Source: JAXLVB01 sp046329195
Lineage (GTDB): Bacteria; Bacteroidota; Bacteroidia; Cytophagales; Spirosomataceae
NCBI GenBank assembly: GCA_046329195.1
Contig: JAXLVB010000001.1
Coordinates: 62,001 to 126,000 of the forward strand
Direction of reading: 5' to 3'
Length of the DNA: 64,000 bases
Under the pieces are notes generated by a model that saw nothing but the letters and a program-made list of their open reading frames with translations, was not told where the DNA came from and made no database searches. Shown here piece after piece: positions 51,404-60,181 of the stretch (its first letter is position 1; each line of letters opens with the position of its first letter). A program made the position numbers and the translations under genes.

Positions 51404-52319
51404 CATCGGCTGCTGCATTTATCATTTAGCACTCATCATTATATGCTTTTCATGTACCCAAACAACCAACCAAGAAAAACCCAAAGTCGCCGTAGTAATT
51501 TCGACCCTCAACAATCCGTGGTTTGTGGTATTGGCAGAATCAGCAGCCGAAAATGCTCGAAAACTTGGTTACGAAGCCAAAATTTTTGATTCTCAGAATA
51601 ACCCAGCCACCGAATCAGACAATTTCGAGAACTTGATTTCTTCAGGTTTTGATGCAATCCTTTTCAATCCGACCGATGCCGATGGCTCGATTGCCAATAT
51701 TTTGAAAGCTAAAACCGCTGGCATTCCAGTTTTTTGTATGGATAGAGAAGTAAATGCTGATGATGCTGCTACCAGCCAGATTTTATCAGATAATTATTCG
51801 GGATGTGTAGAAATCGGAATCGAGTTTGTAAAAGCCCTCAAAGAAAAAGGGAAATATGTTGAAATCATAGGTTTAGTGGGTGATAATAACACTTGGGCAA
51901 GGTCGGGTGGTTTTCATTCAGTAGTTGATAAATTTCCAAACCTAAAAATGGTGGCTCAACAAAGCGGTGATTTTGATAGAAACAAGGCAATGGAAGTTCT
52001 GGAAACTATCATGCAGGCTAATCCCGATATCGATGCGGTTTTCTGTGGCAACGATGCCATGGCAATGGGAGCTTATCAGGCTCTGCAATCGGCAGGGAAA
52101 GCCGATAAAGTAAAAGTCTTTGGCTTTGATGGAGCCTCGGAAGTGGTCGAAAAAATCAAAGAAAAGAAAATCGTCGCTACCGGAATGCAGTATCCGAAAG
52201 TGATGGCCGAATATGCCGCTCGCTATGCCGACGAATATTTCAAAGGAAAACGAGATTTTCCACAACGAGTACCCGTAGAAGTAGAGTTAGTAACGGTTGC
52301 GAATGCTAAAAATTATTGA
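51351..52319 (+). CDS. Ribose-type sugar ABC transporter substrate-binding lipoprotein
   Basis: The 322-residue protein has a hydrophobic signal ending in a lipobox (IICFSC, Cys ~35) and a type I periplasmic-binding fold like RbsB. VAVVISTLNNPWFVVLAESA, GFDAILFNPTDADGSIANIL, GIPVFCMDREVNADDAATSQ, DIDAVFCGNDAMAMGAYQAL and VFGFDGASEVVEKIKEKKIV carry the sugar-contacting Asn/Asp/Arg residues. It captures a free monosaccharide in the periplasm for the ABC importer that follows. The only available start, 51351, and the first ~15 codons come from a dispersed repeat, so the N-terminus may be newly acquired. The downstream gene starts 12 bp after the stop. Confidence 0.9.
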   Translation: MTQTLRNTDKRRFFKFISIGCCIYHLALIIICFSCTQTTNQEKPKVAVVISTLNNPWFVVLAESAAENARKLGYEAKIFDSQNNPATESDNFENLISSGFDAILFNPTDADGSIANILKAKTAGIPVFCMDREVNADDAATSQILSDNYSGCVEIGIEFVKALKEKGKYVEIIGLVGDNNTWARSGGFHSVVDKFPNLKMVAQQSGDFDRNKAMEVLETIMQANPDIDAVFCGNDAMAMGAYQALQSAGKADKVKVFGFDGASEVVEKIKEKKIVATGMQYPKVMAEYAARYADEYFKGKRDFPQRVPVEVELVTVANAKNY

Positions 52320-52330
52320 TTAGTAAGGCC

Positions 52331-52942
52331 ATGATAAAAAAAGGAATTATACTTGTTTTAGGTCTAATTTTAGCCTACAACTCCGTTTATTTCAAAAAGT
52401 TAAGCGATGTACGAAATCAAAAATCAAGCAATTTTGATTTTAATACCTATGCAGATTCTCTTTATTACAAAGGAATCTTAACTCAAACCAAAGCTGTTGC
52501 GCTCGGCAACCTTATTTCAGCAATACAAAGCAATAAAGAAAGTACTTTTAAGACTTTCGGAAATAGGTTGGGGATTGGAAATTCAGCCTATTTCATGGTC
52601 GAAATCAAAGGAAATATAACAAGTATTGAAGACGGAGTTATTAAAGTGAATACCTCTGAAAATGGCGTCGTTTCGGTAGATTCAAAATACATTTTTGGGA
52701 ATGCTATTAGAGATGCTTCGGGTTTAGTAAAACTCACCGATTTTAAAACTAATGCCGATTTTAATAAGGTTTCGGAGGCTCTAAATACCATTATTCGAGA
52801 AAAAGCACTTCCTGCTACCGTTCAAAAATTAAAAGTTGGTGATGCTATTTCAGTGACTGGAGCGTTGAAATTGAGCAAAAAAGAAAACTTAGAATTGAAG
52901 ATTTTGCCTGTAAAAATAGCGATTAATATTATGCAGAGATAA
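52331..52942 (+). CDS. DUF2291-family membrane-anchored periplasmic protein
   Basis: The 203-residue protein (ATG 52331; a TTG at 52316 overlaps the previous stop and is less likely) has a hydrophobic N-terminal segment (IKKGIILVLGLILAYNSVYF) without a lipobox Cys. A beta-rich domain follows: NFDFNTYADSLYYKGILTQT, GNSAYFMVEIKGNITSIEDG and KVGDAISVTGALKLSKKENL. DUF2291 genes regularly sit between the binding protein and ATPase of ribose-type importers, as here. Their role is unknown; an accessory to sugar uptake is the usual inference. Confidence 0.82.
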   Translation: MIKKGIILVLGLILAYNSVYFKKLSDVRNQKSSNFDFNTYADSLYYKGILTQTKAVALGNLISAIQSNKESTFKTFGNRLGIGNSAYFMVEIKGNITSIEDGVIKVNTSENGVVSVDSKYIFGNAIRDASGLVKLTDFKTNADFNKVSEALNTIIREKALPATVQKLKVGDAISVTGALKLSKKENLELKILPVKIAINIMQR

Positions 52943-52983
52943 GTCATGCCTTGTCTCTACATATCACCCCACGTTCAAACCTG

Positions 52984-54468
52984 ATGATTGAACTAATCAA
53001 CATATCAAAATCATTCCCAGGCGTTAAGGCTCTCAACGAGGTAAATCTAACATTTTACCCCGCCAAAGTCAATGCAATTTTGGGCGAAAATGGCGCTGGA
53101 AAATCAACCCTTTTGAAGATTCTTACGGGAGTTTACACCGATTATGAAGGGGAAATCAGGCAAAACGGACAAACACTGAAATTCAAAAGTATCAAAGATG
53201 CTCAACAAGCGGGTATCGGCATTATTCACCAAGAATTAAACTTAATTCCGCAACTAAGTATTGTTGAAAATCTTTTTTTAGGGCAAGAAATTGTCAATCA
53301 ATGGGGTATATTAGATAACTCTCAAATGGGGCAAAAAGCTACTGTTTTGCTCAAAAAACTTCAACTCAATTATTCACCCAAAACACTTGTTCAGGAGTTG
53401 AAAGTAGGCGAACAGCAATTGGTTGAAATTGCCAAAGTGCTACTTTCAGATGCCCAGGTGATTCTGATGGATGAACCAACCTCGGCCCTAAGTGATAAAG
53501 AAATTGATAACCTTCACCGCATCATTGCTGAGCTAAAAACAGAAGGCAAAACCATCGTCTATATTTCGCACAAAATGGATGAATTGTTTCGAATAGCCGA
53601 AACATACAGTGTGATGCGAGATGGAAATTCAATAGATGCTGGCGAAATGAGCCAAACCACTGAGCAAGAGTTGATTAGAAAAATGGTGGGAAGAGATGTA
53701 CAAATTGAAAAAAAGAACACCAATAATATCTCTGAAAAAACCATTCTAAAGGTCGCAAATCTTAATTCAAAACACCCATCAATCAAAAATAAAAATTTAC
53801 TAAACGCTATTTCCTTTGAACTAAAAAAAGGAGAAATTCTTGGGATTTTTGGTCTAATGGGTGCGGGTAGAACTGAGTTATTAGGAGCTATTTTCGGATT
53901 AAATCCAACCATTGAAGTCGAAAACTTTTTAGTTGATAATCAACCCATTAACATAAAAACGCCTAAAGATGCTATTGATAACGGCTTAGCGTTTGTTACG
54001 GAAGACCGAAAAACCGAAGGTTTAGTTCTGGGCATGAACATTGCCACTAATATTGGCCTTACAACGCTCAAACCTAACTCGTTACTCAACGAAAAACAAG
54101 AAAATAATTTAGCCCAGCGTTTTATTGAAACACTCCGAATCAAGACTCCCTCTGAGCAGCAATTATGTGTCAATCTGAGCGGAGGAAATCAGCAAAAAGT
54201 GGTTTTGGCGAAGTGGTTAGCCACTAACCCCAAAATTTTGATGCTTGATGAACCCACTCGTGGAATTGACATCAATGCCAAAAATGAAATTTACGAACTC
54301 ATCAAAAAATTAGCCAACCAAGGCAAAAGTATCATTGTGGTTTCTTCTGAAATTCCTGAACTATTAGCTTTATCCGATAGAATTTTAGTCATGGCAGAAG
54401 GGCGAATTACAGCAGAATTTTCGGCCAATGAAGCTAACGAGGATAAATTATTGAAAGCAGCAATTTGA
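52984..54468 (+). CDS. RbsA-type sugar ABC transporter ATP-binding protein (two ABC domains)
   Basis: The 494-residue protein contains two fused ABC ATPase domains. The first has Walker A GENGAGKST near 37, signature-like LKVGEQQLVEIAKVL and Walker B VILMDEPTSAL. The second has a degenerate Walker A GLMGAGRTE near 290, signature NLSGGNQQKVVLAKWL and Walker B ILMLDEPTRGID. This asymmetry is typical of RbsA/XylG/MglA. ATG 52984 begins the conserved MIELINISKSFPGVKALNEV; the frame upstream to 52951 is not conserved-looking. It powers the permease encoded next. Confidence 0.95.
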   Translation: MIELINISKSFPGVKALNEVNLTFYPAKVNAILGENGAGKSTLLKILTGVYTDYEGEIRQNGQTLKFKSIKDAQQAGIGIIHQELNLIPQLSIVENLFLGQEIVNQWGILDNSQMGQKATVLLKKLQLNYSPKTLVQELKVGEQQLVEIAKVLLSDAQVILMDEPTSALSDKEIDNLHRIIAELKTEGKTIVYISHKMDELFRIAETYSVMRDGNSIDAGEMSQTTEQELIRKMVGRDVQIEKKNTNNISEKTILKVANLNSKHPSIKNKNLLNAISFELKKGEILGIFGLMGAGRTELLGAIFGLNPTIEVENFLVDNQPINIKTPKDAIDNGLAFVTEDRKTEGLVLGMNIATNIGLTTLKPNSLLNEKQENNLAQRFIETLRIKTPSEQQLCVNLSGGNQQKVVLAKWLATNPKILMLDEPTRGIDINAKNEIYELIKKLANQGKSIIVVSSEIPELLALSDRILVMAEGRITAEFSANEANEDKLLKAAI

Positions 54469-54539
54469 TTTTGGATTGGGGATTGGAAAAATTACTAAAT
54501 CCGAAATCATAAATCCGAAATCCCAAATCATAAATCGCA
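54467..54539 (+). repeat. 'gatttacgattt'-family palindrome between ATPase and permease genes
   Basis: GATTTTGGATTGGGGATTGG faces AAATCCGAAATCATAAATCC and CCCAAATCATAAATCGC. It is open in frame with the permease, producing a spurious 22-codon extension. Confidence 0.7.
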
Positions 54540-54541
54540 AG

Positions 54542-55498
54542 ATGAACAAAGAATTACTAAAAAAATCACAATCACTCATTGCACTTTTTTTATTGTGTTT
54601 AGTGATTAGTCTTTTGTCTGATAAATTTCTCACAACCAACAACTTGTGGAATGTACTTCGGCAAATTTCTGTCAATATCTGTATCTCAACAGGTATGACC
54701 TTGGTAGTTCTAATGGCAGGTATCGACCTATCAGTAGGGTCGGTATTGGCATTTACTTCAGCCGTTTGTGCTGGTTTACTCAAAAACGGCATTGCCATCC
54801 CTTCACTCGATTTATTCGTAGGTTTTACTACGTTAGGTGGGGTTTTAGCTGCACTAATCATCGGGTTAGCGTTGGGTTCATTCAATGGTTGGGTGATTAC
54901 CAAATTCACATTGCCACCATTCGTTACCACACTCGCTATGCTTACCATCGCCCGTGGAGCAACGATGCTTTACACTCAAGGTATGCCTATCTCAAACCTC
55001 GGTGCAAATTTTGAATTTATTGGTTCTGGTTGGTTATTAGGAATTCCCGTTCCTGTCTGGATTTCACTCATTGTGGTGCTTATTGTGATTTTTATAAGCA
55101 AAAAAACAACCTTCGGGCGGTACATTTATGCCATTGGAGGTAACGAAAAAGCAGCATTTTTGTCGGGAATCAACATCAATAATGTAAAATTAGCCGTTTA
55201 TGGCATTGCCGGAATGATGGCCGCAGTGGGCGGTATTTTAGTTGCTTCTCGTCTCAACTCTGCTCAACCCAATGCAGGAACAAGCTACGAATTAGATTCC
55301 ATTGCAGCCGTAGTAATTGGCGGTACTTCTCTTTCGGGTGGAGTGGGTTCTGTAACAGGTACAGTCATTGGAGCTGCCATTATTGGCGTTTTGAACAATG
55401 GCTTGGTATTACTCAATGTTTCGCCATTTTGGCAACAAGTCGTGAAGGGATTAGTGATTCTTTTAGCTGTAATTATTGATAAAAAGAGTAAGAAATAA
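54542..55498 (+). CDS. RbsC-type sugar ABC transporter permease
   Basis: The 318-residue membrane protein has about ten hydrophobic segments and the RbsC/XylH family marks. These are ISVNICISTGMTLVVLMAGI, DLSVGSVLAFTSAVCAGLLK, GWVITKFTLPPFVTTLAMLT, YAIGGNEKAAFLSGININNV and YELDSIAAVVIGGTSLSGGV. It forms the channel for the monosaccharide bound by the lipoprotein at 51351. ATG 54542 is chosen because everything upstream is repeat sequence. It ends the transport genes; the kinase follows after a perfect hairpin. Confidence 0.94.
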   Translation: MNKELLKKSQSLIALFLLCLVISLLSDKFLTTNNLWNVLRQISVNICISTGMTLVVLMAGIDLSVGSVLAFTSAVCAGLLKNGIAIPSLDLFVGFTTLGGVLAALIIGLALGSFNGWVITKFTLPPFVTTLAMLTIARGATMLYTQGMPISNLGANFEFIGSGWLLGIPVPVWISLIVVLIVIFISKKTTFGRYIYAIGGNEKAAFLSGININNVKLAVYGIAGMMAAVGGILVASRLNSAQPNAGTSYELDSIAAVVIGGTSLSGGVGSVTGTVIGAAIIGVLNNGLVLLNVSPFWQQVVKGLVILLAVIIDKKSKK

Positions 55499-55505
55499 CG
55501 CTCAA

Positions 55506-55538
55506 AACGTCGGCAAGGTTTAAAACCTTGCCGACGTT
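55506..55538 (+). terminator. Perfect 16-bp-arm hairpin between permease and kinase genes
   Basis: AACGTCGGCAAGGTTT and AAACCTTGCCGACGTT pair perfectly around one base. Only 7 bp separate it from the permease stop. It is a strong hairpin and may be a terminator, attenuator or mRNA-stabilising end; its sequence also has the look of a dispersed repeat. Confidence 0.6.
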
Positions 55539-55550
55539 AATAATGCATTT

Positions 55551-57068
55551 ATGAAAAAATATATCCTCTCCATAGATCAAGGCACAAGTAGTACAAAAAC
55601 CATCATTTTCGATGAAAAAGGAAATGCTGTTGCCAAAGGTCATGCCGATTTACATACCAATTATTTCGATAATGGATTTGTTGAACAAGACCCCGAAGGC
55701 ATTTACCAAAATGTGTTAGACTCGACAGTGTTTTGTATTCAACGTTTTGAAAGTCAGGGGTTTAATATTAAAGATATTGCTTCTTGTGGTATCAGCAATC
55801 AGCGAGAAACCTTCGTGCTTTGGGATAAATCAGGAAAACCTCTCACTCCCGCCGTTGTCTGGGCTTGTAAACGTTCAATTAAGATTTGTCAGAAGTTAAA
55901 AGTAAAAAACCAAGAACCATTCATCCGAGAAAGAACTGGACTAATCATTGACCCCTATTTTTCGGGAACAAAACTGCTTTGGTTGCTTGAAAATGATGTT
56001 AATCTGAAAGAAAAGTTAGACCTAGGTGAAGTTTATTTCGGAACAGTTGATTGTTGGATTTTATGGAAAATGACCAATGGGCAATCTTTCAAAACCGATT
56101 ATACCAATGCTCATCGAACACTTCTTTTTAATATCCATACCCTTACTTGGGACAAAGAAATTCTTCAACGCTGGGGACTCGAAAAACTCAATTTACCAGA
56201 AGTACGCCCAAGTTCGTCTGATTTTGGATTTACGATTTTAGATTTACGATTAAAGAGTGAGCAAAATCGTCAATCGTCAATCTTAAATCTTAAATTACCA
56301 ATTACTGCTCTCATCGGTGATTCCCACGCCGCTACTTTTGGCGAAGGTTGCTTTGAAAAAGGAACTGCCAAAGTTACGATGGGAACGGGTAGCTCAATCA
56401 TGATGAATAGTGGCGATAAACCTGTTTTATCAACTAATGGTATGCTCACGACCGTTTGTTGGAGTACCGAAAATAGAGTTGACTACGCCCTCGAAGGAGC
56501 TATCGTCGCCTGTGGTTCGACGATAGAATGGGTGAAAAATGAATTAGGATTCTTCAAAGATGTAGCCGAAACCGAGGCAATGGCACTTTCGGTCAATGAC
56601 AATGCTGGTGTTTATCTTATTCCGGCTTTTAGTGGCTTAGGTGCTCCACATTGGCAAATGAATCGCCGTGCTTCTATCGAAGGAATGACCTTTGGCACAA
56701 GCAAAAATCATATCGTTCGAGCTGCCTTAGAAAGTATTCCTTATCAGATAAAAGATGTGATAACTGCCATGCAAAATGATATGGGTGGAGATTTGAAATC
56801 CATTTCAGTCAATGGTGGGCTTACTCGTAATCAATTTGTTATCAGGTTTTTAGTTGATTTATTGGGTTTACCTGTCCAAAAACAACAAAATCCCGATGTT
56901 TCAGCCTTAGGGGCTGCCTATTTAGCAGGCTTAAAAAGTGGAATATATAAAAGCATCGAGCAATTAAAAACATTAAATCGAGCAAAAACCGAAGAGATTT
57001 TACCCAATTTAGCAAATCAGCTCGTGCAAGAGGGTTACCGTGGTTGGCAAGCAAAAATAGCTCAATAA
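55551..57068 (+). CDS. FGGY-family carbohydrate kinase (glycerol-kinase-like), with repeat-derived insertion
   Basis: The 505-residue kinase has the FGGY two-domain ASKHA fold: KYILSIDQGTSSTKTIIFDE at the start, SNQRETFVLWDKSGKPLTPA, GDSHAATFGEGCFEKGTAKV, MGTGSSIMMNSGD and the C-terminal ISVNGGLTRNQFVIRFLVDL ATP site. The overall pattern is closest to glycerol kinase. However, operon context (isomerase, split transketolase, ribose-type importer) suggests a ketose such as a ketopentose or apulose as substrate. Residues ~224-249 (FTILDLRLKSEQNRQSSILN region) are a palindromic repeat translated in frame between LPEVRPSSSDFG and PITALIGDSHA, at a loop between conserved blocks. Confidence 0.9.
   Translation: MKKYILSIDQGTSSTKTIIFDEKGNAVAKGHADLHTNYFDNGFVEQDPEGIYQNVLDSTVFCIQRFESQGFNIKDIASCGISNQRETFVLWDKSGKPLTPAVVWACKRSIKICQKLKVKNQEPFIRERTGLIIDPYFSGTKLLWLLENDVNLKEKLDLGEVYFGTVDCWILWKMTNGQSFKTDYTNAHRTLLFNIHTLTWDKEILQRWGLEKLNLPEVRPSSSDFGFTILDLRLKSEQNRQSSILNLKLPITALIGDSHAATFGEGCFEKGTAKVTMGTGSSIMMNSGDKPVLSTNGMLTTVCWSTENRVDYALEGAIVACGSTIEWVKNELGFFKDVAETEAMALSVNDNAGVYLIPAFSGLGAPHWQMNRRASIEGMTFGTSKNHIVRAALESIPYQIKDVITAMQNDMGGDLKSISVNGGLTRNQFVIRFLVDLLGLPVQKQQNPDVSALGAAYLAGLKSGIYKSIEQLKTLNRAKTEEILPNLANQLVQEGYRGWQAKIAQ
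56220..56296 (+). repeat. 'gatttacgattt' palindrome inside the kinase gene
   Basis: GATTTTGGATTTACGATTTT and AGATTTACGATT on the left face AAATCGTCAATCGTCAATCT and TAAATCTTAAATTA on the right. The hairpin is translated in frame. Confidence 0.75.
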
Positions 57069-57157
57069 CTAACTGAACATCATCCACTAACGCCCATCTC
57101 GCATCAATGGTTAAGGTGGTAGTTTGGTTAGTTCATCACTTCACACCTACCCAACAA

Positions 57158-58483
57158 CTACATCTTTATCGCCCACTCGTTGTGCATGGGGCGGCCAAGT
57201 AGGGCATTAGCTTCTTTGTCATTTTTAAAACTCTCTTTCTTGGGGTCCCATTGCAGCGGACGTTTCAGTTGATAGGCAATGTTACCAATGTTGCAAACCG
57301 AAGCCGTACGATGCCCAATTTCTACATCACAAATCGGCTTACTGCGTTTCCGCATGGCATCCAAAAAGTCCTTGTAATGGTTCTCACTTTTATAAACGTG
57401 TTTTTCTGTTTCGCCAATTACTTTGTCTTTGAGCGAAGCGGGCGTGGTTTCTAACTTACGCCGTTGTACCCTCAGCTCTCCTTCTGTACCTGTAAACAAA
57501 ATAGCGTTGTTCCATTCCCATTTTTCATGGGTCATCACAATGCCGTTTTCGTAGCGATAGGTCAGAAACGGGTGCTCGTTGCCATCAGGAGCAATCACTT
57601 CTACGGGACCACTGTGGTCCATGTCTAACGACCACTGCACAATGTCGAACATGTGGGCACCCCAGTCGGTTACCATACCTCCACCAAACTCCTTGTAATT
57701 GCGCCAGTTTGGATACACGTCTTTAGAAAGCGGCGGAGCCAACTCCGAATTGAACGGTTGAGGCTCATTGGGACCTAGCCAAGTACTCCAGTCTAATCCT
57801 TCTGGAATCGGTTCGGCAGGCAAGTTGTACGAGGTAGGCGGCGGCCCCACATTTACTTTGATGCTCTTAATCTGGCCGATATACCCATTCCGAATCAACT
57901 CAGCCGTTTGTCGAAACTCTGGCCATGAGCGCTGCATACTCCCCGTTTGAAACACTCGATTGTATTTGCGAGTGGCATTCACCATCGCTCGACCTTCTTT
58001 CACCGTAAGCGAGAGTGGTTTTTCGCAATAAATGTCTTTTCCGGCCTCGGCAGCCCTAACCGCCACAGCCGCATGCCAATGGTCAGGGGTGGCAATTACC
58101 ACTGCATCTACATCTTTACGAGCCAAAAGTTCTCTGAAATCATTATAAACTGGTATTTCGGAGTAGGTACCTAACTGCGTGTTTTTGTCGTAATGAGCCT
58201 TTATTTTTTCAAGGGTCAGCTGTGCCTTAGCCTTGTAAACCTCACTTATGGCTGTAATCCGCACCTCATTTGTGCCCAAAAACGAAGTAGTAAGCCCTCG
58301 CCCCTGCTTACCTGTGCCGATAAAACCCAGTGAAATAAGATCACTAGGTGGCACGTATAGCGAACCGTCTGGGCGTTTTCCACCCAATACATAACGAGGC
58401 ACAATCATAAAGGCAGACAAGGCTGTGGCGGTTTTACCGACAAAGTCTCTGCGGGTCATGGAATTGGCTGATTCTTTTTTCAT
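57158..58483 (-). CDS. Tat-exported Gfo/Idh/MocA-family oxidoreductase
   Basis: The 441-residue protein has a twin-arginine-like signal (MTRRDFVGKTATALSAFMIV, near residue 9). A Rossmann domain starts ISLGFIGTGKQGRGLTTSFL, and the family signature DAVVIATPDHWHAAVAVRAA then DIYCEKPLSLTVKEG near 153 contains the catalytic Lys. GGGMVTDWGAHMFDIVQWSL near 268 belongs to the substrate domain. It is a secreted NAD(P)-dependent sugar or cyclitol oxidoreductase with tightly bound cofactor; specificity is unknown. It converges with the kinase gene and may be an independent unit. Confidence 0.9.
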   Translation of the reverse strand: MKKESANSMTRRDFVGKTATALSAFMIVPRYVLGGKRPDGSLYVPPSDLISLGFIGTGKQGRGLTTSFLGTNEVRITAISEVYKAKAQLTLEKIKAHYDKNTQLGTYSEIPVYNDFRELLARKDVDAVVIATPDHWHAAVAVRAAEAGKDIYCEKPLSLTVKEGRAMVNATRKYNRVFQTGSMQRSWPEFRQTAELIRNGYIGQIKSIKVNVGPPPTSYNLPAEPIPEGLDWSTWLGPNEPQPFNSELAPPLSKDVYPNWRNYKEFGGGMVTDWGAHMFDIVQWSLDMDHSGPVEVIAPDGNEHPFLTYRYENGIVMTHEKWEWNNAILFTGTEGELRVQRRKLETTPASLKDKVIGETEKHVYKSENHYKDFLDAMRKRSKPICDVEIGHRTASVCNIGNIAYQLKRPLQWDPKKESFKNDKEANALLGRPMHNEWAIKM

Positions 58484-58577
58484 CGAAAGGTTAGAGTTAA
58501 AACGGTTACATTGCTGTCGCTGTTGACATGCTTCCTTGTGTGTTACAAACCAAGCAAATGCGATATCTTAGTCTGTA

Positions 58578-58609
58578 CAAATATGGCTAAAATACCCGTT
58601 TACAACAAG
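58578..58609 (-). promoter_or_regulatory. Candidate promoter of the Gfo/Idh/MocA gene
   Basis: On the minus strand CTTG at 58609-58606 and CATATTTG at 58585-58578 are spaced 20 bp. This fits the -33/-7 layout (TTTG, TAnnTTTG) with one mismatch in each box. Confidence 0.4.
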
Positions 58610-58680
58610 TTATTTATATCACCCAAAATAGTTTGCAATGAATAAATCAGAATGCCAACAAAATTACTTACCTTCGCTAC

Positions 58681-59007
58681 ATGGCTCAGTATTATCAGTT
58701 AGACAAACGTAACACTTCTCGAAAAGCAGGTACGATCACGCTCAAAGAAGCGATTGATAACCTATTGAATGTCTATAAGTTACGAGGAAAATTTAACGAA
58801 ACTTACCTTGCTGCCCATTGGGAAACCATCATGGGAAAGGCCATCTCAAACCGTACTAGCAAAGTATATGTAGCGGAGCGTAAGCTTTACGTTCAGATTA
58901 CCTCTGCCCCACTTCGGAACGAACTGGTGCTGGCCAAGTCAAAAATCATTGAGCTACTCAACAAAGAAGTAGGCGAAGAAGTGATTGACGAAGTAATTTT
59001 TATTTAG
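58681..59007 (+). CDS. DUF721/DciA-like protein
   Basis: The 108-residue protein matches the DUF721 (DciA) type: TLKEAIDNLLNVYKLRGKFN followed by HWETIMGKAISNRTSKVYVA and LYVQITSAPLRNELVLAKSK, with ELLNKEVGEEVIDEVIFI at the end. DciA proteins help load the replicative helicase in bacteria that lack DnaC/DnaI. It is a housekeeping gene flanked by accessory DNA. A -7-like TACCTTCG ends only 4 bp before the ATG, so the mRNA could be leaderless. Confidence 0.85.
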   Translation: MAQYYQLDKRNTSRKAGTITLKEAIDNLLNVYKLRGKFNETYLAAHWETIMGKAISNRTSKVYVAERKLYVQITSAPLRNELVLAKSKIIELLNKEVGEEVIDEVIFI

Positions 59008-59029
59008 GAATCCCTACCTCTTCTTCTAG

Positions 59030-60181
59030 CTAACGAAGCGCCACCGGTACTTCACGCTGTGGTTTTTTCCAGACCAACCCCTGCAACCAACACCAAACCA
59101 AAAAACACGGAAAGGCTTTGATACTATACGGTTCAAAGAAACCATGCCGTAGGCTGGGCGGAAAGAGGTCGGAGGGAGATAGCGAACAAAACACGATGAC
59201 CAAGGCCAAAAGTACCCAGTCGAGGCGAGTGGGAGGAGCTTGCCATGTAAACCACAACGCCACACCTGTGATGGCATACACATACGTGGGGGATTCGGCC
59301 ATGGGGTTGAAGATAATTACAAATACTAAAAAGTACGCTATCATCAATCGCTGAAAATCAAGAGATTGCCATTTATTAAATTGCAAAAAAGGCAACAAAA
59401 ACAACAGCAATCCTACTGCTTCAACAAGCGTAAAGTTGACATCAAGGCCAAACCAGCTCTTGAGGATTCCCATCACCGATACCTGCGAACCAACTTTACT
59501 CGACGACGCTACCGTGAGCCACTGTTGGTATTCGGACAAGAGTTGTGCTGGCGAAGTCACTAACAATGGCAACAAGGCGAGTACAACCATCCAAAAGGCC
59601 ATGCTGGCTAAAAACGATAGCTTACGAGGATAAAACAAGAAGAAAATAGCTGCTGCCGCCCCATATACTTTGAAGTAAGCTACTATCGAAAAAAAGAACG
59701 CCGCCCAAAATACCTTTTCGTCACGCAATCGGGTCAATCCCAGCAACATAAACCCTAAGATTAAGTTGTTGCTTTGCATGTTTTGAGCTGCAATTAAGCC
59801 TTCCAAAAACACAATAAGCAAGACATTACGCCGACGGTGTTCGGGGTCGTTTTTTAGAAAAGATAGTATTCCATAGACCAATACGGTAGCATTCAGTAAA
59901 TTCCACAAAGCCACACCCAAACCAACCGATAGCGGCGCAAACGGAAGCATCAAAAACGCAAAGGCTGGGCTGTACTTGAACAACTCAGGTGGCTCGCCGG
60001 GCTGAAACACCCGCCATTCGTATAGCGGTATTCCCTTCAACAGCCAGTCGGACGGCAGCGTAAACATCATGTAGTTGTTGTAATGCCCTAAGGCATACTT
60101 TTGTAAGCCAACCGCTACAAACACGATGCAATACAAAATCGTCAGATTCCTGACGGTCAGATAGTTGAGAATGATGTTCAC
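59030..60181 (-). CDS. GT87-like (DUF2029) multi-span membrane glycosyltransferase
   Basis: The 383-residue protein is mostly hydrophobic, with about ten predicted helices, and carries the GT-C-type pattern PSDWLLKGIPLYEW...FKYSPAFAFLMLPFAPLSVG. In DUF2029/GT87 proteins the early acidic/aromatic loop is where a polyprenyl-phosphate sugar donor acts. AAQNMQSNNLILGFMLLGLT is also typical. It would add a mannose-like sugar on the periplasmic side. It is the last gene in reading order of the minus-strand glycan cluster that starts beyond 62837. Confidence 0.8.
   Translation of the reverse strand: MNIILNYLTVRNLTILYCIVFVAVGLQKYALGHYNNYMMFTLPSDWLLKGIPLYEWRVFQPGEPPELFKYSPAFAFLMLPFAPLSVGLGVALWNLLNATVLVYGILSFLKNDPEHRRRNVLLIVFLEGLIAAQNMQSNNLILGFMLLGLTRLRDEKVFWAAFFFSIVAYFKVYGAAAAIFFLFYPRKLSFLASMAFWMVVLALLPLLVTSPAQLLSEYQQWLTVASSSKVGSQVSVMGILKSWFGLDVNFTLVEAVGLLLFLLPFLQFNKWQSLDFQRLMIAYFLVFVIIFNPMAESPTYVYAITGVALWFTWQAPPTRLDWVLLALVIVFCSLSPSDLFPPSLRHGFFEPYSIKAFPCFLVWCWLQGLVWKKPQREVPVALR

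Noticed and set aside
55506..55538. Riboswitch or regulatory RNA before the kinase gene
   Set aside because: It is a simple perfect hairpin without additional conserved structure, better explained as a terminator or dispersed repeat.
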